Assembly: GCA_019635215.1 (NCBI GenBank)
Contig: JAHBZZ010000026.1
Location: 1 to 39,359, forward strand
DNA: 39,359 nucleotides
Direction of reading: 5' to 3'
Source: Nitrosomonas sp.
GTDB lineage: Bacteria > Pseudomonadota > Gammaproteobacteria > Burkholderiales > Nitrosomonadaceae
Made by a program: the position numbers and the translations under genes. The first letter of the stretch is position 1. The number at the start of each line of letters is the position of its first letter. The notes beneath the pieces are model-generated. The model saw nothing but the letters and a program-made list of their open reading frames with translations, made no database searches and was not told the origin of the DNA. Of the stretch, positions 33,021 to 39,359 are shown one piece after another.

Positions 33021-36000
33021 ATGAGTGGAGATTACAGCCGGGTTCGCTTCGACCCTCGCATCGATATTGCGAGTGTGTGGATGCAGCAGGGGCGGGTGCA
33101 ACTAGACTCGGATTGGAATGAGGGCATGGCTGCGCTGGAGCGGCGGTTGCGCGCGGAAAGTGTGGATACGTTCGGCGTGCAGCCCGTACCGGGGATGACG
33201 GGGGTGGCGGTGGTTTCTCCGCAAACGCCGGATGCATTCAGGATCGAGGCCGCTGGTGGCGGTATAACCATTGGCCGTGGTCGCATGTACGTGGATGGAT
33301 TGCTGGCGGAGAACCATGGCGGCGGTGCGGCGGAATTCGATGCGGTATTGGCTGAGCTGCGCGGGCAAGCCGCGCTGGCCTACCATCAGCAGCCCTATTT
33401 TCCTGCGCCGCCCGCACTGTCTAGCAGTGGTCCGCATCTGGCCTATCTGGAAGTCTGGTCGCGTGAATTGACTTATCTGCAACGCCCTGAAATAGTTGAG
33501 AATGCAGTTGGCGTGGATACCACGACGCGCTGGCAGACCGTGTGGCAGGTGCGCCTGCTTGGCAATATTGGCAGTGTGGACTGCACTACGCCGGATGGCC
33601 AGTTCCCGGCATGGCAGGCGCTGACTCAACCTTCCGGCGGCCGTCTGTCGATCAAGGCGGAAGGCGTGCCACCTGATCTCGATCCGTGTGAATTACCGCC
33701 GAGCGGCGGTTATCGCGGACTGGAAAATCAGCTTTACCGTATCGAGATTCACGATGGCGGTGCCGTCGGCGCGGCAACGTTCAAATGGTCGCGCGACAAT
33801 GCCAGTGTGGCGAGTCCGGTAGTGGAAATCGTGTCCCAGACAGCTGCCAGCACCGAGCTTAAGTTAGCCAGCCTGGGGCGCGATGCGGTATTGCGCTTCA
33901 ATACGGGTGACTGGGTGGAAATTCTCGACGACCGGCGCGAACTCAGCGGCGAGAATGGCGATCCCGCGCTGCGCCGTGGGGTGATGCGCCAAATCACTGT
34001 CGATAATGCCAAACAGACGATCCAGTTTTCACCGGCCTTGCCCGCAGACCTGATTCCCGCCGGCGGCGATGATACGCTGGTCGCACGCCATACGCGTGTG
34101 CGGCGCTGGGATCAGCAGGGCACCGTGCGCGATGCCGATGGCAATGTCATCGTCAATCTGGATGATATCGGCAGTACGGGACTGATTCCGGTTCCGGCAG
34201 CAGGGGTGTGGGTGGTGCTGGAAAAGGGTGTTCAAATCCGATTTAGCCTTGCCCCTGCGGGCGGTGGATTTCATAGCGGGGACTACTGGGTCTCCGCAGC
34301 GCGTACGGCGGATACGTCGGTGGAAACGTTTACAGATGCGCCTCCACGCGGCATTCACCGCCATTACGCACGTCTGGCTATTGTCACTTTTTCGGATACG
34401 GAGCAGGATTGCCGTACTCACTGGCCGCCAGCTTGCGGCGGTTGCTGTACCCTCACCGTTGCGCCGGGCGAAAGCATTCAGGCTGCACTGGATGCCTTAC
34501 CGGCGGCGGGCGGCTGCGTTTGTCTGAAAACAGGTATACACACCGTTTCTGTACCGATCGAAATCCGCGCTTCAAATATTATCTTGCAAGGCGAGGGACC
34601 AGGCGCCATTGTGCATTCGAGCAGTCCCGGCGCGGTATTGCAGATTGGTGTCAATACCCCGGTCAGCGACATCGTGGTGCAGCGTATCCGCTTTGAGACT
34701 GCACGTACAGTGGATTTCGGCATACTGCTGTATGCGGATAATTGCGCACGGCTGCAGGTGACGCATTGTGAATTCGCCGTCACGGCTACCGCGCTCACAA
34801 CGCAGGTTGGCCTCTACCTTAACCGGGTGACCGATGCCGCTGTCGCCTGCAATCGCATCCGGAACGTGCGGTATGGTATCTGGCTCGGCGAGTATGGCGG
34901 GCGCATGGTTATTGATGACAATGTTATCGAAAGTATGACGGGTGATACCGCTGCCGGTAGTTTCTCGCTGGGCCAGTACGGTATCGCGGTGAATCCGGAG
35001 GAAGCGGCGCCCTGTCATATTGAGAACAATATTATCCGGCATTTCTGGATAGGCATCTATTTGGGCGGTTACGCCACAGGCTCGGCAGTGATCGGCAATC
35101 GTATTCATCGCAGTCCCATTTCCTTACAGGAACCGGCGCCTTCCGATACGGCAGCCTTGCGCCAGTATCTCGATACGCGGCTTTACGCCATTGATGTGGC
35201 GGCGGCCGACTGTGAAGTGCGTCGCAATGATATCGACCTCGATTCCAATGTGTGGGGCGGTATCCGTGTCAGCGCCCCGGATGTGACAATCATTTCTAAT
35301 TGCCTGCATAGTCTTTTTAAACCCAGCCAATTACCGGTTCCCGCCGGTATTTACTGTCTGGCAGATACCGGACAGGGGCGCGCTGCGGATCAGGTTACGA
35401 TCAGTGGCAATCATTTGCTGGGGCCACAGGCAGGTATCGTCGTTTCACGTATCAACGATGCGACCGTGAGCGGCAATCTGATCGATGGCAATGGCGGAGG
35501 GTGGTACGGTGTGCGGCTGGATGATTGCCATCATGGCAGTGTGCAGGATAATACCCTGCAGGAGGTGTTTTTTGCGCTGCACAGTACGGAAGGGGAGCGC
35601 AATCACATGCGGGGTAATCATATCGACCAGGTTGCCACCGGTATTACAGCATCGCAGGAATTCGATCCGGAAATCAGCGACAATCACCTGCAATCCTGCA
35701 TCGTCGTCGGTATTACAGTGTTCGTGCGCGATTCGGCCGCGCTGCTGAACAATCGCCTGATGAATTGCAGCTATTCACCGGCATTATCTATGGGGCTGGC
35801 GGTATTTTCGGAAGAACTGCCCGTGGCCGGTGGTTCACTGGTACGCATTGATGGCTGCGAGGTGATCGATACCGGTGTGTCTGCCGATGGCAGCCAGGTA
35901 ACGATGGTGCGTGCATTGGGAATGGCCGGATGGGTGCCGGCTTTGCAGGCGGTGAATAACCGTGTCGGTTACACGCAAGCCGATAGCATCGATCCGCAAC

Positions 36001-36437
36001 AGGAACACCGTGCGTTTTTATTTATCGGGCCGTTGGCTTACCGTGTTGTGACCGGGGCTGCGGTAGTCGAGTTGATGTCCGGCAGCGCACTGGTGAGCAG
36101 TAATCATTTCCAGGGTCCCGGGTTGACAACATTGGTGGAATTCCTGCGTATGGCTATCAACGATAATCTGGATTTCCGTTTCGAGAAAGTCACCTTCAGC
36201 AATAATATCTGCGATCATTTGAATGCAACGTTCAATCAATCGGGAGCAACGGTCCATCTGTGGGGGGGACATCTTATCGCCATGGGTAACCATATCAAAG
36301 GACCGTTAAGGGTCAATGCCATGTCGCTCAGCAATCGTAATCAGGTTGCACTCATGGGTAATGTGACGACGGGTGACTATATTCAGGTCGGTACGGTCAT
36401 TCCGGCACCGATCAATAACTTCAATGTCAGGATTTAA
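33021..36437 (+). CDS. Fibre-like protein: DUF6519 N-terminus and right-handed beta-helix
   Basis: The largest gene of the cluster (1138 residues). The N-terminus (YSRVRFDPRIDIASVWMQQG, VQLDSDWNEG, GVQPVPGMTGVAVV, GRMYVDGLLAEN) is the DUF6519 signature, found on eCIS- and phage-tail-like loci. A Cys cluster (CRTHWPPACGGCC, near residue 460) precedes a long run of parallel beta-helix repeats (about 475-1130; VAPGESIQAALDALPAAGGC, NIILQGEGPGAIVHSS, VVQRIRFETA, YGIWLGEYGG, VTISGNHLLG, AQVTISG-like turns). The design suggests a long surface-exposed fibre or spike that recognises a polymer. There is no adenovirus-type knob as in Afp13. GGGAG lies 8 nt before the ATG. Confidence 0.85.
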   Translation: MSGDYSRVRFDPRIDIASVWMQQGRVQLDSDWNEGMAALERRLRAESVDTFGVQPVPGMTGVAVVSPQTPDAFRIEAAGGGITIGRGRMYVDGLLAENHGGGAAEFDAVLAELRGQAALAYHQQPYFPAPPALSSSGPHLAYLEVWSRELTYLQRPEIVENAVGVDTTTRWQTVWQVRLLGNIGSVDCTTPDGQFPAWQALTQPSGGRLSIKAEGVPPDLDPCELPPSGGYRGLENQLYRIEIHDGGAVGAATFKWSRDNASVASPVVEIVSQTAASTELKLASLGRDAVLRFNTGDWVEILDDRRELSGENGDPALRRGVMRQITVDNAKQTIQFSPALPADLIPAGGDDTLVARHTRVRRWDQQGTVRDADGNVIVNLDDIGSTGLIPVPAAGVWVVLEKGVQIRFSLAPAGGGFHSGDYWVSAARTADTSVETFTDAPPRGIHRHYARLAIVTFSDTEQDCRTHWPPACGGCCTLTVAPGESIQAALDALPAAGGCVCLKTGIHTVSVPIEIRASNIILQGEGPGAIVHSSSPGAVLQIGVNTPVSDIVVQRIRFETARTVDFGILLYADNCARLQVTHCEFAVTATALTTQVGLYLNRVTDAAVACNRIRNVRYGIWLGEYGGRMVIDDNVIESMTGDTAAGSFSLGQYGIAVNPEEAAPCHIENNIIRHFWIGIYLGGYATGSAVIGNRIHRSPISLQEPAPSDTAALRQYLDTRLYAIDVAAADCEVRRNDIDLDSNVWGGIRVSAPDVTIISNCLHSLFKPSQLPVPAGIYCLADTGQGRAADQVTISGNHLLGPQAGIVVSRINDATVSGNLIDGNGGGWYGVRLDDCHHGSVQDNTLQEVFFALHSTEGERNHMRGNHIDQVATGITASQEFDPEISDNHLQSCIVVGITVFVRDSAALLNNRLMNCSYSPALSMGLAVFSEELPVAGGSLVRIDGCEVIDTGVSADGSQVTMVRALGMAGWVPALQAVNNRVGYTQADSIDPQQEHRAFLFIGPLAYRVVTGAAVVELMSGSALVSSNHFQGPGLTTLVEFLRMAINDNLDFRFEKVTFSNNICDHLNATFNQSGATVHLWGGHLIAMGNHIKGPLRVNAMSLSNRNQVALMGNVTTGDYIQVGTVIPAPINNFNVRI

Positions 36438-36447
36438 GGAGTCAGGG

Positions 36448-36729
36448 ATGGATATCAAGACAGTACAGGAGGCCTTGAAACTGCAGCAGGAACTGAGTGC
36501 GAAACTAACTCAGCAATTTGAAACATTGCACAAGGGTAGAAAACTTACTGCCGCAGCATTACTCAAGGAAAAAGAAAAAGAACTGACACGTGTGCAGAAA
36601 GATGTCGAAATCGTAGCCAGGGAACGCGATCAGGTAATCAGTCGCTGGGATCAGCGTATCGAACAGCGTAAAGCATCTTTAGTCAAACTGGAAGCTGAAA
36701 TAGCTGCGCTCAAGAAACAGGTTGGTTAG
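36448..36729 (+). CDS. Small coiled-coil protein ending the eCIS operon
   Basis: A 93-residue, highly charged protein (36448 ATG, AAGGAG 5 nt upstream; a frame open to 36373 overlaps the fibre gene and lacks an RBS). Residues about 10-93 read as heptads of Leu/Ile/Val with Lys/Glu/Gln (EALKLQQELSAKLTQQFETL, LLKEKEKELTRVQKDVEIVA, QRIEQRKASLVKLEAEIAAL), i.e. one long coiled coil. No membrane segment. It follows the fibre-like gene by 10 nt and may help to fold or attach the fibre, or act as a scaffold. Far too short for a tape-measure protein. Unknown function. Confidence 0.8.
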   Translation: MDIKTVQEALKLQQELSAKLTQQFETLHKGRKLTAAALLKEKEKELTRVQKDVEIVARERDQVISRWDQRIEQRKASLVKLEAEIAALKKQVG

Positions 36730-36909
36730 GAATACAAATCGGTTTCAATAGTGCTTGTTTGCTTTGCCCGATTTATAGCGGATTTCAATCGGTCTTGTTA
36801 TCGCGGGGCTGTTGGTCACGATCAACAGGGGGGTGTTGTTTGTGTGGATTTGCGGAGTGATACATGAGTCAGGCAATCCAGCAAAATAAACAGTACAACT
36901 AAGTTTAGT
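36730..36909. other. Short non-coding gap between the operon and the IS element
   Basis: No gene is seen. A 6-bp inverted repeat (CTGTTG 36809-36814 / CAACAG 36823-36828) is present but not followed by a T run, so I do not call a terminator. The operon's natural end may have been lost when the IS arrived. Confidence 0.4.
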
Positions 36910-38109
36910 TGTACTAGCTCAGACCTGATCTGACAGTTACCCGTTTTTTTTAGGTGTCTGTCAGTTTAGATTTGAGCCAAATTTTTTTCCGCCCAAACCG
37001 ATTGCCCATCAAGCATTGTTTCCAATGGTGTGCGCCCACAGCACATTTTTCCTTGATGTGTTCGTTCATTATTATAGTAATGTATCCACTCGTCCAGATC
37101 TTTCTGTAGTTCCTTCATGTTTGAATAAAGTTTTTTTCTGAATGTGATTTGATAAAACTCATTTAGGATTGTTTTGTGGAATCGTTCACAGATGCCGTTT
37201 GTTTGCGGCGACATGGCTTTTGTTTTGGAGTGATCAATATCATTAATCGCCAAATACAGTTGGTAATCATGCTGATCAACGCGACCGCAATACTCTGTCC
37301 CTCTATCCGTTAAGATACGTAACATGGGCAGTTCGTATTGCTCAAAGTACGGCAATACCTTGTCATTGAGCAGGTCGGCTGCTGTGATTGGTGTTTTGGT
37401 TGTATAGAGCTTGGCAAAGGCTATTTTGCTGTAGGTATCGATAAACGTTTGCTGATAAACACGACCAACACCCTTGAGATTCCCAACATAAAACGTATCT
37501 TGCGACCCCAAATAGCCTGGATGTGCCGTTTCAATTTCACCGCAGGCTTCATCATCGTGTTTCTTCTTTTCAAGGGCGGCAATTTGCGCATCACTAAGCG
37601 TAATGCCGTCACTAGCCATTTTATTCTCAAGCGCTTTTAACCGCTTCTTAAAATTCTCAAGATTATGACGTAGCCAAATAGAACGTACGCCACTTCCTGA
37701 TACGAATATCCCTTTCTTACGCAGTTCATTGCTGGTGCGATGTTGGCCATGCGCAGGTTGCTCAACAGCATAAACGATGACTGTTTGTTCAGTGGTTTCA
37801 TCAACACGGTTCTTGATATTGGGGATTCTTCGATTCTTGTCAATCAGTGCATCGAGACCACCTTCTTCAACCAGGTCCTGATAGCGATAAAACGTATCGC
37901 GTGAAACACCCATGACTTTACAAGCTCTGGAAACGTTACCCAGTTCTTCTGCTAAATTTAATAAACCAGCTTTGTGTTTAATAATACGATTGGTAGTATG
38001 TGTCATTGAGAGTTACCTTCTTTGTTTTGATTAAGATTCGATACCTTTATCAAAACGGGTAACTCTCACTTTTGCAAGTGGTGTGTCAGATTTGATCGGA
38101 ACTAATACA
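36910..38109. mobile_element. IS481-family insertion sequence, 1200 bp
   Basis: The ends form an imperfect inverted repeat: left TGTACTAGCTCAGACCTGAT and on, right (read inward) TGTATTAGTTCCGATCAAAT and on, both then continuing TCTGACA. They match at about 20 of 26 positions and both start TGT, typical of IS481. The single transposase gene fills the interior. A second, inner shared motif AGTTACCCGTTTT is found at both ends (36935-36947 left; right at 38052-38064 on the other strand). No target-site duplication is visible outside the ends. Confidence 0.8.
36966..38006 (-). CDS. IS481-family transposase
   Basis: A 346-residue DDE transposase. The N-terminal HTH (GNVSRACKVMGVSRDTFYRY, about residues 25-45) is followed by a linker (LIDKNRRIPNIKNR) and the rve-type integrase core: Asp in QTFIDTYSKIAF, Asp in ILTDRGTEYCG, Glu in NGICERFHKTIL, with the C-terminal WIHYYNNERTHQGKMCCGRTP. 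Length and order are normal and no frameshift is seen, so it may be active. It lies antisense to the injection-system operon. Confidence 0.95.
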   Translation of the reverse strand: MTHTTNRIIKHKAGLLNLAEELGNVSRACKVMGVSRDTFYRYQDLVEEGGLDALIDKNRRIPNIKNRVDETTEQTVIVYAVEQPAHGQHRTSNELRKKGIFVSGSGVRSIWLRHNLENFKKRLKALENKMASDGITLSDAQIAALEKKKHDDEACGEIETAHPGYLGSQDTFYVGNLKGVGRVYQQTFIDTYSKIAFAKLYTTKTPITAADLLNDKVLPYFEQYELPMLRILTDRGTEYCGRVDQHDYQLYLAINDIDHSKTKAMSPQTNGICERFHKTILNEFYQITFRKKLYSNMKELQKDLDEWIHYYNNERTHQGKMCCGRTPLETMLDGQSVWAEKNLAQI

Positions 38110-38415
38110 GATCGGGTCTGAATTACTACATGTAATGCTAGATGATTTTGCCTTGCTTAAATTATAATCGGCATGTTTAAAATGCGTAATAATTGACTCG
38201 GAACATCCTTGACATGAGAACTCCTTTACCTCGTAGGCTTTTGTTTTCAATGAATCTGATATTTTTTAGGAATCGATAAGCTTTCTGACAGAATAGAACC
38301 CGACAAATATTTCTTTTTCGATTGTGTAGAAATTCTTTTCACCCCACCGGGTTTGGACAAGCCTATTTGCCAGCTTGATAAGATCATCTTTCCAGTAGCT
38401 AGATTCGTGAATCAT
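38110..38415 (-). pseudogene. Broken gene abutting the IS, unknown conserved family
   Basis: A minus-strand frame starts at the ATG at 38415 (MIHESSYWKDDLIKLANRLV) and reads FYTIEKEIFVGFYSVRKLIDS before a TAA at 38266-38268. The same frame then continues with KISDSLKTKAYEVKEF up to the IS border at 38109. The 49-residue opening resembles a hypothetical-protein family of about 200 residues beginning SYWK and with EKEIF-GFYS-RKL. The in-frame stop and the IS junction make it a remnant. The RBS is poor. Confidence 0.45.
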
Positions 38416-38525
38416 GCCTTCAATTCATTGCCAAAATGACAGGTGATTATAAAATTACCGTCCACCTTCCACACTATTGACATTAGTAGCAACACCGTAA
38501 CATTATGGCTCTTATGAATATATTA

Positions 38526-38539
38526 CGCCGCAAGCGGCG
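38526..38539. repeat. Small GC-rich hairpin between two genes
   Basis: A 5-bp stem CGCCG / CGGCG with a CAAG loop lies in otherwise AT-rich DNA just past the higA stop (38573) and before the broken gene. It has no T run on either strand, so it may be a REP-like repeat or a weak transcript end. Apart from it, 38416-38572 shows nothing. Confidence 0.35.
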
Positions 38540-38572
38540 GGGCATAAATTCCGAAGAGATTAAATACAGATA

Positions 38573-38875
38573 CTAAATATGCGCTTCTTTCTGTGGTTGC
38601 CACGGATGAATTTTTCGAATTTTATTGCCTAGCGCGGTTTTGGCTTTATCAAGCTCATAGGTTTTTTGCAGGTTTAACCACAATTCAGGGCCGGTGCCGA
38701 AGAACTGCCCTAGCCGCAAAGCAGTATCTGCTGTTAAATCCCGCTTGCCTCGAATAATCTGCGAGATACGGTTTGGCGGCACGTCAATTTGTCGCGCAAG
38801 TTCAGTGCGCGTTATTCCGATTTCCGTTAATTCATCGGCGAGAAATTCGCCGGGGTGAATAGCTTCTCTAAGCAT
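38573..38875 (-). CDS. higA: HigA-family antitoxin
   Basis: A 100-residue antitoxin. Opening REAIHPGEFLADELTEIGIT is the HigA/VapI signature, followed by an XRE-type HTH at about 22-60 (TELARQIDVPPNRISQIIRG) and ending FGTGPELWLNLQKTYEL. It neutralises the HigB RNase and represses the operon by DNA binding in known systems. Toxin-first order with a 26-nt gap, as in classic higBA. Intact length, normal family size. Confidence 0.95.
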   Translation of the reverse strand: MLREAIHPGEFLADELTEIGITRTELARQIDVPPNRISQIIRGKRDLTADTALRLGQFFGTGPELWLNLQKTYELDKAKTALGNKIRKIHPWQPQKEAHI

Positions 38876-38901
38876 CTTTGTTTACCTTTTCATAGACTGT
38901 T

Positions 38902-39177
38902 TCAATGATAATCCACGATTTCCACATCAATTGCGCCTTCATCCCACATAAAGCACACGCGCCATTGTTGATTGATACGAATACTGTATTGTCCCACTCT
39001 ATCGCCGGATAAGTGTTCAAAGCGATTGCTGGGTAATGCAACCAACGCTTCAAGCGTATCGGCAGCATCCAGTATTCGGAGGCGCTTTTCCGCTTGGCGT
39101 TTAAAGCCGGAAAATGCTGCAACATGTTGACCGTCAAAGAGGCGCTGTGTTTTCCGGCATTTAAAGCTCTTTATCAT
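38902..39177 (-). CDS. higB: HigB-type RelE-family toxin
   Basis: A 91-residue toxin. Start at the ATG at 39177 (MIKSFKCRKTQRLFDG), after TTAGGGTTAAGG; a frame to 39192 adds only five residues and is less likely. Family features: RLRILDAADTLEALVALPSN, HLSGDRVGQYSIRINQQWRV and the end EIVDYH, as in ribosome-dependent HigB mRNA endonucleases. It is cotranscribed with higA downstream. Intact. Confidence 0.95.
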   Translation of the reverse strand: MIKSFKCRKTQRLFDGQHVAAFSGFKRQAEKRLRILDAADTLEALVALPSNRFEHLSGDRVGQYSIRINQQWRVCFMWDEGAIDVEIVDYH

Positions 39178-39187
39178 CCTTAACCCT

Positions 39188-39218
39188 AACATACATAACT
39201 CGTTACGTCAATCGTCAA
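39188..39218 (-). promoter_or_regulatory. Possible sigma-70 promoter of higBA, with tandem TTGACG
   Basis: On the minus strand a tandem TTGACG-A-TTGACG (39206-39218) lies upstream of TATGTATGTT (-10 candidates TATGTA at 39192-39197, TATGTT at 39188-39193). Spacing from the first TTGACG is 15 or 19 nt, not the ideal 17, so the match is moderate. The tandem repeat could also be an operator for HigA. Confidence 0.35.
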
Positions 39219-39359
39219 AATAGGGCATCTAGGTATATAACCCAATACTCGGGATACGTTCCTTCATTTTTCTCTTTGTTTGCGATTGCTCAGGACTGAA
39301 TTAGCATGACGAGCAAATATAGCTGGTATTTTATCTGTAAGAATATTTCCTAACCAAAG
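39219..39359. other. Right-hand end, no gene seen
   Basis: AT-rich sequence upstream of higBA with no supported frame, hairpin or promoter in the bases available. Confidence 0.4.

Noticed and set aside
36752-36767. GG-N10-GC near 36750 as another sigma-54 promoter
   Set aside because: Only the GG and GC agree; the rest of both boxes does not fit and no gene follows.
36809-36828. Inverted repeat after the last eCIS gene as operon terminator
   Set aside because: Only 6 bp and no T run on either strand.

Overview
ORGANISM. The window looks chromosomal and beta-proteobacterial. A Nitrosomonas-like ammonia oxidiser is my best guess, by inference only: it fits a PEP-CTERM exopolysaccharide-type exported protein, sigma-54 style promoters, an IS481 element and a higBA module. 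Base composition changes sharply. The flanks (1-1260, about 2630-3850, 36730-39359) are AT-rich and hold small, broken or mobile genes; 5215-36729 is GC-richer and almost solid coding. LAYOUT. 1-860: a minus-strand PEP-CTERM protein with a bidirectional terminator and a good -24/-12 promoter. 935-1012: a possible IS21 transposase scrap. 1263-2622: a HipA-family (HipH/YjjJ-like) toxin kinase gene broken by two single-base frameshifts. 2879-3268: a small exported helical protein. 3856-4824: a sigma-54 activator (AAA+ plus Fis-type HTH) with no sensory domain. 4825-5214: a regulatory gap with palindromes, repeats, an IHF-like site and a -24/-12 promoter. 5215-36729: one co-oriented cluster encoding a phage-tail-like extracellular contractile injection system (eCIS), with most genes overlapping by 4-11 bases or a few bases apart. 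36910-38109: an IS481 element. 38110-38415: a broken gene next to it. 38573-39177: higBA. HOW THE eCIS GENES WORK TOGETHER. The structural set is a small winged-helix-like protein, a beta-rich small protein, one sheath, one tube, a T4 gp28-like Zn-finger hub chaperone, a disordered linker protein, a Pvc16-like tail terminator with Ig-like domains, a Pvc15-like AAA+ ATPase and a conserved 85-aa protein. A 9-kb cargo block follows: four tandem DUF4157 (eCIS-core HExxH) proteins with different C-termini (beta-rich unknown; Cys-rich plus OmpA-like; DUF922-like second metalloprotease; PG_binding_1 plus unknown), then a leaderless subtilisin with two P domains. The operon then resumes with hub and baseplate genes: CIS_tube protein, LysM protein, split gp27-like hub and gp5-like spike, PAAR-like tip, gp25, two gp6/J-like wedge proteins (the second carrying an inserted PA14 domain), a gpI-like protein with a beta-helix, a 1138-aa DUF6519/beta-helix fibre-like protein, and a coiled-coil protein. 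I find no tape-measure gene and no second sheath or tube gene. MAIN POINT. A contractile injection system appears to be under sigma-54 control through a neighbouring PspF-like activator. Its cargo lies in the middle of the structural operon and seems enriched in cell-wall-binding and protease modules, and its baseplate has acquired a carbohydrate-binding-type PA14 insertion. All functions are inferred from reading sequence; no search was run.
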